From contig JALHMG010000007.1 of assembly GCA_022844135.1 (NCBI GenBank), positions 62,001 to 126,000 on the forward strand: a stretch of DNA of 64,000 nucleotides, written 5' to 3'. This DNA comes from Lysobacterales bacterium (GTDB taxonomy: Bacteria > Pseudomonadota > Gammaproteobacteria > Xanthomonadales > SZUA-5). Each line of letters begins with the position of its first letter. Within the stretch, counting starts at the first letter, position 1. The notes beneath the pieces are model-generated. The model saw only the letters and a program-made list of their open reading frames with translations. It was not told the origin of the DNA and made no database searches. The translations under genes were made by a program, and so were the position numbers. Of the stretch, positions 9,779-18,650 are shown one piece after another.

Positions 9779-10317
9779 CTCGTCAAATGGCCCTTGGCAG
9801 ATTGGCAGCACAGGACTTGAACTGGTGCCTGCGGCTCAATCGGCTTTCGCGTAGACGTTTGTGCTTGAGGTACTTCGCCACCGTCTCTCGCCTCGGAGAC
9901 GGCGTGTTCTGGTACGCGCTGATGGCGCTGTTTCCGTTACTCGACCGGCAGATCGGCGTGCAAGCGGCGCTGCACATGCTCGCGATCAGCGGCGTCGCGT
10001 TGTTGCTCTATCGCACCTTGAAGCGCTGGAGTCGGCGGCCGCGGCCGTTGCATCGCCACCCGGGTTCTATCCTCGCGAGCGTGGCGCCGCTGGACGAATT
10101 CAGCTTTCCGTCCGGACACACCCTGCACGCGGTGAGTTTCACGATCGTCGCCCTGGCCTATGCGCCGTGGCTGGCCGTCGTGCTGGTGCCATTCGCCCTC
10201 AGCGTTGCCGCATCACGGGTGGTTCTGGGATTGCACTATCCCAGCGACGTACTGGCCGCCACAGTCATCGGCACCGCACTGGCCACCGGCAGCCTGCGTT
10301 TGGTGGGCATGATCTGA
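9775..10317 (+). CDS. PAP2-family membrane phosphatase
   Basis: The 180-aa integral membrane protein has the three PAP2 signature blocks in order: KRWSRRPRP (a KxxxxxxRP variant), FPSGHTLHA (PSGH with the catalytic His) and SRVVLGLHYPSDVLA (SRxxxxxHxxxD). The family removes phosphate from phosphatidic acid, undecaprenyl pyrophosphate or similar lipids on the periplasmic face. It is coupled by a 4-bp overlap to the GT4 glycosyltransferase upstream, suggesting the two act in one lipid pathway. The precise lipid cannot be read from sequence. Confidence 0.88.
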   Translation: MTRQMALGRLAAQDLNWCLRLNRLSRRRLCLRYFATVSRLGDGVFWYALMALFPLLDRQIGVQAALHMLAISGVALLLYRTLKRWSRRPRPLHRHPGSILASVAPLDEFSFPSGHTLHAVSFTIVALAYAPWLAVVLVPFALSVAASRVVLGLHYPSDVLAATVIGTALATGSLRLVGMI

Positions 10318-11063
10318 CTCGGCGTTCGCGACGAAACGCCGGACCGCGCATCGACGTCATCGACTATCGAATCAGCGATGCGCAGGCAGATCCGATCGGT
10401 TCGGAGTCGCAGTGCAGCGAGCGGTTGCTGCGAATGCCGAGCGCGTGGTGCTCTTCGCCCGAGCAGATCGACCATGCCGCGCTGCCGCAGCGTCCACTCA
10501 CCTTCGGGTGCTTCAACAACAGCGCCAAGTTATCGCCGGCGTGCGTGGAGCTATTCGCCTCGGTATTGAGAGCCTTGCCTGCGGCGCGGCTGCAACTCAA
10601 GGCCTTCGGTTTCGCCGATGCGCCGACTCGGGATCGGGTGGTCGCCCGTTTTGTCGAACATGGCGTTTCGGCGTGGCGCTTGAGCGTTCTCCCGCCAGAG
10701 AGAGAGCCCCATGCGCATCTGCAGCGCTACCGGGAGATCGATATCGCCCTCGACACCTGGCCCTACCACGGCACGACCACAACGTGCGAGGCCTTGTCGA
10801 TGGGCGTACCGGTGCTGTGCCTTGCCGGTTCGAAACACGCATCGCGCGTCGGCGTGAGCTTGCTCAGCCAACTCGGCACGAGCGATTGGATAGCGCGCGA
10901 TCGTGCCGGGTTTGTGGCAAACGCGTTGCGCCTGAGCGCACCGGGCGCGCTGGCGGCGGCGCGCGACGGTCTGGCCGAGCGCTTTCGGCGAGCCTTGTGC
11001 GATGGACCGCGGTTTGCTGCGGAATTCGGCGAGCGCGTTCGCGAAAGTTGGCGCGAACGCTGA
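10318..11063 (+). pseudogene. C-terminal fragment of an O-GlcNAc transferase-like (GT41/SPINDLY) protein
   Basis: The frame downstream of the PAP2 stop matches the C-terminal catalytic half of bacterial OGT/SPINDLY proteins: IDYRISDAQADP, then FGCFNNSAKLSPACVELFA, and DIALDTWPYHGTTTTCEALS with GVPVLCLAGSKHASRVGVSLL (UDP-sugar site). The TPR region and N-terminal catalytic half, about 300 or more residues, are missing, and there is no credible start codon with a ribosome site before the homology, which begins near 10347. It is best read as a remnant left by a deletion that fused this tail next to the PAP2 gene. An internal ATG at 10434 could produce a fragment, but it would lack the catalytic His region. 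Confidence 0.75.
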
Positions 11064-11074
11064 TCTTGGGAATC

Positions 11075-13189
11075 TCAGAATCCGAACCGCAGTCCCGCTT
11101 GAATCAGACGCGGCGATCCGGTCTGGATGCCGCGCGTGCGGTCGACGATGAAATCGCGGTCGAACAGATTCTTGACCGTGATGAAGGCGCTGTAGGGCGC
11201 ATCCTCCGGCTCGAATGACACTGTCAGATTGGCGATCGTGTAGGAGGGCAGCAAGCCAAACTGGCCGTTCGGATCGACTGTTGTTCTATTCGCGAAATCG
11301 CCGAATTGCTCATCGACATAGACGCCTTCGATCGACGTGTCCCAGACGCCGAAATCGTGCCCAATCCGTAAGGTAGCTGCGGTCTTTGGCGCATACGGCA
11401 AGCGCTTGCCGACTTCGCTGCCGCCGACGGTTGCGCCATTCGATACGGCTCGCAGTATCGATTCCTGACGTGCGGTCGGCAGTAAGGTCAACGCCAGATT
11501 GAGATAAGTCTTCCCCGCGGCCAGCACATCGTCGCGTTCGAAACGGCCCAGCAACTCGACGCCCTGGTACAAGGTTTCGCCTTGCGCCAACGGCACGCCG
11601 CCGCCAGCGATCGAGCCCACTAGAATTTGCGGGTCGAAGCGGTTGCGGAATACGGTCGCCTCGTATTGCAAGTCGCCAGACACCTCGCCGCGCAAACCGA
11701 GTTCCAGGTTCAACGACTCTTCGGCGCCAACATTCACGCTGATGCCATTGTTGTCGATGATGTCTTCTACGCGCGGTGGCGCGAAGCCGCGATGCGCGCC
11801 GCCAAACAGCGCCAGACTATCGCTCACGGCAAAATTGACGCCGACGCCAGGAATAAACTTGTCGATGGATTCGCTGCCGCTGCGTCCGTTGAGCCGATTG
11901 AAGCGTTCGTAGTCGATCGATTCGAAACGCACGATCGGCACCAATTCCAGTGCGCCGAAACGAAAGCGATTGCTCACGAACGCCGCGCTCGCGCTGGCGT
12001 CGCGGCGATTGTCTTCGGCAAGGGTACCTGTCCGTCCCTGCGGCGATGTGGCATTCACCTGGCGTCGATTTTGCACTTCCTGGTGCCAACGCAAGCCTGC
12101 TTCGAAAGTAGAGCCGTTCCCCCATTCGGCCGTGAGGCGCGGTTCGATGCCATAGGTGTCGTAGTCGCGCAGCCGCCCTTGCGTGGAGTTGCAGGCGTCG
12201 AAGTCCACGCGCACGCCGCGCAGGCGGGCATCGCGAAACGCCGTGCCGCACTGGGTGTCGGTCGTCGAACTGGACTGGCGCCACCAGTCGCGCTCGAAGC
12301 GATAGCGGTAGAAATTCGTCAGCAAAAAAACGCCATCGCTGATATCCCACTCGTGGCTCAGGGAGCCGCCATAGCGCTGGATGCCGAAATGCGCGTTCTG
12401 ATCGAAGCCATAGCGCGGTCCGAAATTGCGCAGTTCCGCCTCGGTGAGACCCGAATAACCAACTTGCGAGCTTTCGGCCAAATAGTTGGCGCGCAATTGC
12501 AGATGTTGCGAGTCGCTCAATGCGGACGCGAATTTCACGTTGAAATCGTTCTGCTCCAGCAGCAGCGTATCGCGCGCCCCCTGTGCTCGTTTATGGATGG
12601 CATCGACGAGCACGCCGCCGCCGCCGAGGCGCAGGTGGCCGTTGCGATAGCCGCGATTGCCGCCGGTGACAGACACGAAGCCGCCAGCATCGATGGGCGG
12701 CTCCGGCGTGATGTAGTTGACGACGCCGCTGATCGTCTGCGGTCCGAAGCGCAGCATCCCAACGCCTTTGAGCACTTCAATGCGCTCGTAGCGATCCACC
12801 GGCGCATGGTAATAGCTGGCGTTGTCGCCATAGGGAGCGTAGGCCGCCGGCAAGCCGTCTTCGAGCAGCAGAACCTTGGTAGAACGCGTCGGGTTGGTGC
12901 CGCGGATGCCGATATTGGGCCGCAGGCCTAATCCTTCTTCATCGCGCATCACCACGCCCGGCACGCCGCGCAGGACTTCGTTGACGGTGTAGGGTTTGAT
13001 GCGATCCAGGTCTGCAGCGGTGATGATTGCGCCCGAACCCGCTTCGCGCTTGAGTTTTTCGGGCGAGCCGATGACCTCGATCCGCGCCACGCGCTCGGCT
13101 GAAGCCGGATCCGGCAACGGTGCTGCCCCGGCGTGCGAAGAAAAGCACGCAATCACCGCAGCGGACAGCGGAAGAAGACGAATTGCCAT
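11075..13189 (-). CDS. FecA-like TonB-dependent siderophore receptor
   Basis: This is a 704-aa outer-membrane receptor. Signal peptide MAIRLLPLSAAVIACFSSH is followed by a plug (VLRGVPGVVMRDEEGLGLRP, IGIRGTNPTRSTKVLLLEDG, IEVLKGVGMLRFGPQTISGV) and a 22-strand-type barrel ending LIQAGLRFGF with terminal Phe. The plug wording matches the FecA/ferric-dicitrate and related iron receptor group. There is no N-terminal FecR-signalling extension, so it should transport without sigma-factor signalling. A Fur-box-like site lies 55-73 bp upstream, which supports iron-repressed expression. No siderophore or periplasmic transport genes are next to it, so ligand identity is open. Confidence 0.9.
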   Translation of the reverse strand: MAIRLLPLSAAVIACFSSHAGAAPLPDPASAERVARIEVIGSPEKLKREAGSGAIITAADLDRIKPYTVNEVLRGVPGVVMRDEEGLGLRPNIGIRGTNPTRSTKVLLLEDGLPAAYAPYGDNASYYHAPVDRYERIEVLKGVGMLRFGPQTISGVVNYITPEPPIDAGGFVSVTGGNRGYRNGHLRLGGGGVLVDAIHKRAQGARDTLLLEQNDFNVKFASALSDSQHLQLRANYLAESSQVGYSGLTEAELRNFGPRYGFDQNAHFGIQRYGGSLSHEWDISDGVFLLTNFYRYRFERDWWRQSSSTTDTQCGTAFRDARLRGVRVDFDACNSTQGRLRDYDTYGIEPRLTAEWGNGSTFEAGLRWHQEVQNRRQVNATSPQGRTGTLAEDNRRDASASAAFVSNRFRFGALELVPIVRFESIDYERFNRLNGRSGSESIDKFIPGVGVNFAVSDSLALFGGAHRGFAPPRVEDIIDNNGISVNVGAEESLNLELGLRGEVSGDLQYEATVFRNRFDPQILVGSIAGGGVPLAQGETLYQGVELLGRFERDDVLAAGKTYLNLALTLLPTARQESILRAVSNGATVGGSEVGKRLPYAPKTAATLRIGHDFGVWDTSIEGVYVDEQFGDFANRTTVDPNGQFGLLPSYTIANLTVSFEPEDAPYSAFITVKNLFDRDFIVDRTRGIQTGSPRLIQAGLRFGF

Positions 13190-13243
13190 GCACCAAACCC
13201 TGAACTGCCGACGATGGGCGAAGACTACCCAGATACAATGCTA

Positions 13244-13262
13244 AATAGCAATGATTCGCATT
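13244..13262 (-). promoter_or_regulatory. Fur box (predicted)
   Basis: On the minus strand the site reads AATGCGAATCATTGCTATT. It matches the 7-1-7 Fur pattern TGATAAT-N-ATTATCA at 9 of 14 positions, including the central AAT-N-ATT. It lies 55 bp upstream of the FecA-like receptor start, so Fur-Fe2+ would be expected to repress that gene. A wider inverted repeat TGCTAA/TTAGCA flanks it. Confidence 0.65.
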
Positions 13263-13454
13263 AGCATGAGATGTGACAGGTAGCTCGTAGCCGCGATCGG
13301 AAGAGACAGGCGAAGCGCAGGAAACAGGAAGCCCAGCCGACGGGCGAAATTGGGCAATGAAGGCGTCGTACCGCGCAGTGCTGCAGCATGAACAAGCCGC
13401 GTAGAAACCCGGCGCCCATCGCATCGGCAGCGAGGATTCCGCGAAACCGCAGTC

Positions 13455-13763
13455 TCAATCCTTCGTCAACGTCTCGATTCGGCGCAGACGTCCGTCGACA
13501 AAAAGCAGCATGCGATCGAACGAGTTGCTCGGGCGATCGTAGTACCACTCCTCAACCAGCACCTCGCGCGCTACGGTGCGATCGAAACCGACATCGCGGT
13601 ACACCACTTCGATGCGCCTGATCACATCATCCGGCTCCCCACAGCGTTTGCTGACCTCAAGGCGCGTCATGCCTTCCGAGGCAAGCTTATTGCCGCAGCG
13701 CATCGCCTCGGCCGATGCGAATGGCGCCAGAAGCATCGCACTCACCACTACCCAGTGACGCAT
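13455..13763 (-). CDS. DUF2845 small secreted protein
   Basis: The 102-aa protein starts [20 protein letters not shown], a signal peptide. The mature part begins [20 protein letters not shown] and CGEPD, the two-cysteine pattern of DUF2845 proteins, which are small periplasmic proteins of unknown function common in gammaproteobacteria. It continues with [21 protein letters not shown]. The start at 13763 places the signal peptide at the N-terminus; the longer frame from 13793 has no such logic. It stands alone between the receptor and the thiG operon and is read away from both. Confidence 0.75.
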   Translation of the reverse strand: MRHWVVVSAMLLAPFASAEAMRCGNKLASEGMTRLEVSKRCGEPDDVIRRIEVVYRDVGFDRTVAREVLVEEWYYDRPSNSFDRMLLFVDGRLRRIETLTKD

Positions 13764-13912
13764 ACCGAGATCTCCGGTGGCTGATTGCTGCATTGAATCA
13801 CGTTTGCGGTCAGGCTGCAGACCATTCTGTTACTGCCGTCAGCGTTCGGTCAGCCGCCGCGCTCCCGGCGCTCGCTATGCTCCGTGCAGCCATACCGGAC
13901 AAGCGACCCCGA

Positions 13913-14692
13913 ATGAATGACACCCTGATGATTGGCGGACGAGCGTACGCCTCGCGATTGCTTACAGGCACCGGCAAGTTCAAAGATCTGGAAGAGACGC
14001 GCCTGGCGACCGAAGCTGCTGGCGCGGAAATCGTCACCGTGGCGATTCGCCGCACCAGTATCGGGAACCTGCCCGGACAACCCAACGTGCTGGATGTATT
14101 GCCACCCGACCGGTACACAATTCTGCCCAACACCGCCGGTTGCTTCAGCGCCGACGAAGCCGTACGGACTTGTCGTCTTGCGCGTGAGCTGCTGGATGGC
14201 GCGAATCTCGTTAAGCTTGAAGTGCTTGCTGAGACCAAGACACTGTTTCCGGATGTTGTGGAAACGCTCAAAGCGACTGACATCCTGGTTCGCGAAGGCT
14301 TTCTGGTGATGGTCTACACCAACGATGATCCAGTGGTCGCGCGTGAGTTGGCCAAGCGTGGATGCGTGGCCGTGATGCCACTCGCAGCGCCGATCGGCTC
14401 CGGTTTAGGCGTGCGCAATCCTTACAACATCCTGACCATCGTCGAGGAGAAAAGCGTGCCGATCATTGTCGACGCGGGTGTCGGCACCGCGTCGGACGCG
14501 GCCGTGGCGATGGAACTGGGCTGCGATGGCGTCTTGATGAACACGGCAATTGCCGGCGCGCGAAATCCTGTGCTGATGGCCAGCGCCATGCGCAAAGCCG
14601 TAGAAGCGGGTCGCGAAGCCTTCCTCGCTGGGCGCATTCCGCGCAAACGCTTCGCGAATGCGTCCTCTCCCGAGCAAGGATTGATCGAGTGA
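13913..14692 (+). CDS. thiG: thiazole synthase ThiG
   Basis: ThiG makes the thiazole phosphate half of thiamin from DXP, dehydroglycine and ThiS-thiocarboxylate in the cytosol. The 259-aa product has the normal length and the conserved blocks [30 protein letters not shown] (Lys-region partner), [17 protein letters not shown] and [20 protein letters not shown]. The Schiff-base Lys is in the VKLEV segment by family alignment. The ATG at 13913 gives the family start [12 protein letters not shown]. The usual upstream thiS gene is not here, and I see no TPP riboswitch. Its stop overlaps the GTG start of trmB by 4 bp. DXP made by Dxs is its substrate, though dxs is 11 kb away. Confidence 0.96.
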   Translation: MNDTLMIGGRAYASRLLTGTGKFKDLEETRLATEAAGAEIVTVAIRRTSIGNLPGQPNVLDVLPPDRYTILPNTAGCFSADEAVRTCRLARELLDGANLVKLEVLAETKTLFPDVVETLKATDILVREGFLVMVYTNDDPVVARELAKRGCVAVMPLAAPIGSGLGVRNPYNILTIVEEKSVPIIVDAGVGTASDAAVAMELGCDGVLMNTAIAGARNPVLMASAMRKAVEAGREAFLAGRIPRKRFANASSPEQGLIE

Positions 14693-15354
14693 GCGAGCCG
14701 CGCCACATTCGCAGCTTCGTGCTTCGCCAGGGGCGCACCACCGACGCGCAGCGTGAGGCGCTGGACACGCTGTGGCCGCGCTACGGTATCGACTGGCCGG
14801 CCGATGAGGCGCTGATCCGGACTGCGTTTGCGCGGCCGTTGCCGCTGGTGGTGGAGGTCGGCTTCGGAAACGGCGAGGCGCTGATCGCGGCCGCAGATGC
14901 TGATCGCGGGCGCAACTTTCTCGGCGTCGAAGTCCATGGGCCCGGCGTCGGTCGCGCGCTGCGCGCAGCCGCTGCGCACGGGCTCGAGAATCTGCGCGTG
15001 ATTCGCTTCGACGCCATCGACGTGTTACGCGCTCTCGCCCCGGCGAGCGTCGATGAAGTGCGCATTTACTTTCCCGACCCATGGCCAAAAGTGCGGCATC
15101 ACAAGCGGCGCATCGTGCGCGGCGAGGTTGTCGCCCTGGTTGCCGAGAGGTTGCGGCTGGGCGGGTGTTTGCATCTGGCCACCGACTGGCAACCCTACGC
15201 CGACTGGATGCGCGAAGTGCTCGCAGCCGAACCGCGCTTTGCGCTGCGGATCGACGGCGACGGGCACGCGGCGCGTATCGAAACGCACTTTGAACGTCGT
15301 GGCCGCAAGCTCGGCCACGCCGTTACCGATCTTGTCTATGAGCGTATCGCATGA
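14689..15354 (+). CDS. trmB: tRNA (guanine-N7-)-methyltransferase TrmB
   Basis: TrmB makes the m7G46 modification of tRNA with SAM. The 221-aa protein starts at a GTG (14689) overlapping the thiG stop; the longer frame from 14362 runs inside thiG and is rejected. The SAM motif is [17 protein letters not shown], the catalytic block is [19 protein letters not shown], and the C-terminal block is [18 protein letters not shown]. The thiG-trmB order is a known gammaproteobacterial arrangement. Its stop overlaps the start of selO by 4 bp, making a coupled run thiG-trmB-selO. Confidence 0.95.
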   Translation: MSEPRHIRSFVLRQGRTTDAQREALDTLWPRYGIDWPADEALIRTAFARPLPLVVEVGFGNGEALIAAADADRGRNFLGVEVHGPGVGRALRAAAAHGLENLRVIRFDAIDVLRALAPASVDEVRIYFPDPWPKVRHHKRRIVRGEVVALVAERLRLGGCLHLATDWQPYADWMREVLAAEPRFALRIDGDGHAARIETHFERRGRKLGHAVTDLVYERIA

Positions 15355-16862
15355 AGTTCGACAACCGTTTTGTGCGCGAACTGCCGGGCGAACCGACAGC
15401 TGCACCCGGCGCGCGCCCGGTGCGCGGGGCCCTGTACTCGCGCGTGCAGCCGACGCCGGTGGCGGCGCCGCGATGGATCGCCGTCAATCACGCGCTTGCG
15501 GCTGAAATCGATGCCGAACCCGACTCGCCAGCGTTTCTCCAGGCGATGGCGGGAAATCATTTGCTGCCCGGCATGGAGCCGATCGCCAGCAATTACGGCG
15601 GTCACCAGTTCGGGCATTGGGCCGGGCAGTTGGGCGATGGTCGGGCGATCAGCCTCGGCGAAGCCATCGGCCGCGACGGTGCGCGTTACGAACTGCAGCT
15701 CAAGGGTGCAGGCCCGACGCCGTACTCCCGTCACGCCGACGGCCGTGCCGTGCTGCGCTCGAGCTTGCGCGAATACGTGCTGTCCGAGGCCATGCACGCG
15801 CTCGGCGTTCCGACCACACGAGCACTGTCGCTGGTCGCCACCGGCGAGCCGGTGGTGCGCGACATGTTCTACGATGGCCGTCCACAGCAGGAGCCCGGCG
15901 CCATCGTTTGCCGGGTCGCGCCGTCGTTCATCCGCTTTGGGCATTTCGAATTGCCGGCGGCGCGTGGCGACACCGCGCTGCTGGAGCGCTTGATCGATTT
16001 CACCCTCGATCGCGATTACCCGCAGTTGCAGGGCGATCGCGGCCGATGGTTCGTTGAAATCGCCGAACGCACGGCGCGGCTGATGGTGGATTGGATGCGC
16101 CTGGGATTCGTGCATGGCGTGATGAACACCGACAATTTTTCGATCCTCGGATTGACCATCGACTACGGTCCCTTCGGCTGGTTGGAAAACGTCGATCCAC
16201 TCTGGACGCCCAACACCACGGATGCCGAGGGGCGGCGTTATGCGTATGGCCGCCAGCCGCAAATCGCGCAATGGAACCTCTCCGCGCTCGCGCACGCGCT
16301 GACCTCGATGGTCGATGGCGACGCGCTCGCGGCCGGTCTCGATCATTACGGGAACACATTCTCAGCAGGCTACCTCGCCGCGCTGCGCAACAAACTGGGC
16401 CTCGCCGACGCGCACGACGATGACCTGGATCTGGTCCGCGAATTGATGGCGTGGATGGAAGCGGCGGAGTGCGATTTCACGCTGACGTTTCGTGCATTGA
16501 GCGAATCCCGGCCTGGTGACTTGAGTGCCCGGCATTTCGAAGCGCTGAGTTACAACGTACAGAAGTTTTCGCGTGCCCAATCGCGGATCGAGAGCTGGCT
16601 TTCTCGCTACGCGCAGCGCGGCGACGCGCCCGACCGCAAGGCGCGGATGGATGGCGCCAACCCGCGCATCGTGCCGCGCAATTATTTGCTGCAGCAGGCC
16701 ATCGACGCGGCCGAGAAGGGCGATCTTGGCGTGTTGAACGAGTTGCTCAAAGCGCTGGAGCGGCCTTTTGCCGATCAGCCGCAGTTCGAGCACCTGGCTG
16801 CCAAACGCCCGGAGTGGGCGCGCTCGCGCGCCGGATGCTCGATGCTGTCGTGCAGTTCCTGA
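15351..16862 (+). CDS. selO: SelO-family protein adenylyltransferase (YdiU)
   Basis: SelO is a pseudokinase-fold enzyme that binds ATP in a flipped orientation and AMPylates Ser/Thr/Tyr of partner proteins, linked to redox stress. The 503-aa product is slightly longer than E. coli YdiU (478). Marks include ASNYGGHQFGHWAGQLGDGR, YELQLKGAGPTPYSRHADGR, SLREYVLSEAMHALGVPTTR and HGVMNTDNFSILGLTIDYGP, which hold the ATP/metal residues. It ends LSCSS, the conserved cysteine tail that is Sec in some eukaryotic homologs. It is translationally coupled to trmB. Confidence 0.95.
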   Translation: MKFDNRFVRELPGEPTAAPGARPVRGALYSRVQPTPVAAPRWIAVNHALAAEIDAEPDSPAFLQAMAGNHLLPGMEPIASNYGGHQFGHWAGQLGDGRAISLGEAIGRDGARYELQLKGAGPTPYSRHADGRAVLRSSLREYVLSEAMHALGVPTTRALSLVATGEPVVRDMFYDGRPQQEPGAIVCRVAPSFIRFGHFELPAARGDTALLERLIDFTLDRDYPQLQGDRGRWFVEIAERTARLMVDWMRLGFVHGVMNTDNFSILGLTIDYGPFGWLENVDPLWTPNTTDAEGRRYAYGRQPQIAQWNLSALAHALTSMVDGDALAAGLDHYGNTFSAGYLAALRNKLGLADAHDDDLDLVRELMAWMEAAECDFTLTFRALSESRPGDLSARHFEALSYNVQKFSRAQSRIESWLSRYAQRGDAPDRKARMDGANPRIVPRNYLLQQAIDAAEKGDLGVLNELLKALERPFADQPQFEHLAAKRPEWARSRAGCSMLSCSS

Positions 16863-16929
16863 CCTTACACACGGTCACGGCCAGGAGCGAATCGGCATAC
16901 TGCATCGCAATGCTCGATTGAGACCTCGT

Positions 16930-18198
16930 ATGACTCGACTGCTCGCCGCCCTGGCCCTGGCCCTGGCGTTGCCGCTGAATGCAGCGGAGGAAACCAAGCC
17001 CGACATCGACGAGGTCGACGTCGAAGACATACGCGTATTCACCGCCGTATTCCGCGAAGTGCAGCGCTCCTATGTTGAGCCGGTGAGCGCCGACAAGCTG
17101 ATGAAATCCGCGATCCGCGGCTTGCTGCTCGATTTGGATCCCCACAGTGCGTATCTGGGCAAGAGCGATCTGCAGTCGCTCACCGACGACACCAGCGGAA
17201 GCTACGGTGGGCTCGGCGTCGAAGTGCAGGTGCGCGGCGGCGAACTGGTGATCATCGCGCCGATCGACGAAACGCCGGCGGCCGCCGCTGGCATCCAGCC
17301 GGGCGACATTATCCGGCGCATCGACGACACGCCGATCGACAGCGAAAACGCCAACATCGCGATCGACCAAATGCGCGGTCCGGTCGGCAGCAAAGTGAAG
17401 CTCACTATCCAGCGCGGCGCTGCGGCCCCATTCGAAATCGAGCTTACGCGCGCGGTCATCGACATCACCGCCGTGCGCGCGCGCACGCTGGCGCCGGGTT
17501 TTGGCTATGTCCGGATCGCCGCGTTCCAGACCAACACCGGCGAGGAAGTGGCAAAGCGAGTCGCCAGTCTGGTCAAACCTGGACAACCCATCGAAGGCCT
17601 GGTGCTCGATCTGCGCAGCAATCCGGGCGGCTTGCTCGACGCTGCCGTGCAAGTCAGCGATTTGTTCCTGGAGCAAGGCACCATCGTGTCCACCAAAGGC
17701 CGCGTGGCGCTCTCGAAAGCGGCCTTCGCCGCCACGCCGGGCGACGTGCTCAAGGGCGCGCCGATCGTGGTCCTGGTCGATCGCGGCTCAGCCTCGGCCA
17801 GCGAAATCGTCGCTGGCGCCTTGCAAGACTCGCGGCGCGCGCTGGTGCTGGGCGAACGTACCTTCGGCAAGGGTTCGGTGCAATCGGTGCTGCCGCTCGA
17901 AAGCGGCGAGGCAATCAAGCTGACAACAGCGCTCTACTACACGCCATCCGGGCGCTCGATCCAGGCAGCCGGCATTACGCCAGACGTCGAGTTGCAGGCC
18001 GCCGAGCTTAAGCCTGTGGACCGCGGCGTGCGCAGCGTCAGCGAGGCCGATTTACCAGGACACCTCGACACCGGCGCCGCGCCGCGCGCGACCAATCAAA
18101 CAGCCCTCGAACGCGATTTCATGCTGCAAGAAGCGCTCAATGTGCTGCGCGCGCTGGCACGTTGGCAAAGCCGCGCGGAGCCGAACTCGGCGGGTTAG
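16930..18198 (+). CDS. S41-family C-terminal processing peptidase (periplasmic)
   Basis: The 422-aa secreted protease has a signal peptide (LLAALALALALPLNAAEE), an N-terminal helical segment ending LLLDLDPHSAYLG, a PDZ domain (GGLGVEVQVRGGELVIIAPI through the GDIIRRIDDTPI loop) and an S41 catalytic domain. The nucleophile Ser is in DRGSASASEIVAGAL and the general-base Lys in LGERTFGKGSVQ. Tsp/CtpA enzymes trim envelope proteins at their C-termini. It follows selO by 67 bp and may belong to the same operon. The frame opens at 16768, but the signal peptide sets the ATG at 16930. Confidence 0.93.
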   Translation: MTRLLAALALALALPLNAAEETKPDIDEVDVEDIRVFTAVFREVQRSYVEPVSADKLMKSAIRGLLLDLDPHSAYLGKSDLQSLTDDTSGSYGGLGVEVQVRGGELVIIAPIDETPAAAAGIQPGDIIRRIDDTPIDSENANIAIDQMRGPVGSKVKLTIQRGAAAPFEIELTRAVIDITAVRARTLAPGFGYVRIAAFQTNTGEEVAKRVASLVKPGQPIEGLVLDLRSNPGGLLDAAVQVSDLFLEQGTIVSTKGRVALSKAAFAATPGDVLKGAPIVVLVDRGSASASEIVAGALQDSRRALVLGERTFGKGSVQSVLPLESGEAIKLTTALYYTPSGRSIQAAGITPDVELQAAELKPVDRGVRSVSEADLPGHLDTGAAPRATNQTALERDFMLQEALNVLRALARWQSRAEPNSAG

Positions 18199-18345
18199 TC
18201 CAAACCAGCAAACGCGGCGCAAGCCGCTGCGCAAAACGTGTTGCAGCACATACCAGAGAAACCCAGCGCGCCATCGGCGCCAGGCTGGGGGTTTGGTGCT
18301 GGCATCGCAGCCGAAGGTCACGGTGCCCGTCGCTGGACCTGCTAG

Positions 18346-18591
18346 CCCGCATATTTCATGAGGGAACGCGGAAGATCGCGAAGGGCTTTGCGCCGGAATC
18401 GAGGCGCGAGGAGGAGGAATGGTTGTTCCATTGGGACGACGAGCAACGAAGAGTCCGGCGCAAAGAACGAGCGAGGGCCGTGTTAGCGAGGAAATGGCAG
18501 CGAACACTCTGTCAGTACGACCAACTCGATGATTTCCACGCTGTAACAACGAAATCAAGCCATTTCATCGCGACCTCATGAAATATGCGGG
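18346..18591. mobile_element. 246-bp MITE, copy 1 (IS1380-like ends)
   Basis: The element has perfect terminal inverted repeats beginning CCCGCATATTTCATGAGG and is flanked by CTAG on both sides (18342-18345 and 18592-18595), a 4-bp target-site duplication. It encodes no transposase. It is identical to the copy at 32459-32704 except for one A/G difference. The 4-bp duplication and CC-starting ends suggest mobilisation by an IS1380-family transposase elsewhere; that assignment is inference. It lies between ctp and the DUF4062-TIR gene. The 143 bp between ctp and the element (18199-18341) hold no gene I can identify. Confidence 0.85.
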
Positions 18592-18650
18592 CTAGATGTG
18601 TTCGATCTAATGGTTAAGAATGGTACCAGGCTCGAACAGGGGGGCTGTGT

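Noticed and set aside
9861-10317. continuous 400-aa frame joining the PAP2 region to the OGT tail
   Set aside because: The part before 10317 is an out-of-frame shadow of the PAP2 gene; only the part after it is homologous to OGT.
13764-13912. TPP riboswitch before thiG
   Set aside because: I could not find the THI-box core (CUGAGA and ACCUGAUCUGG-like) in this interval.
18346-18591. 80-residue frame ending ATTKSSHFIATS, repeated at 32.5 kb
   Set aside because: It is read-through of the MITE; identity of the two copies reflects the element and not a protein family.
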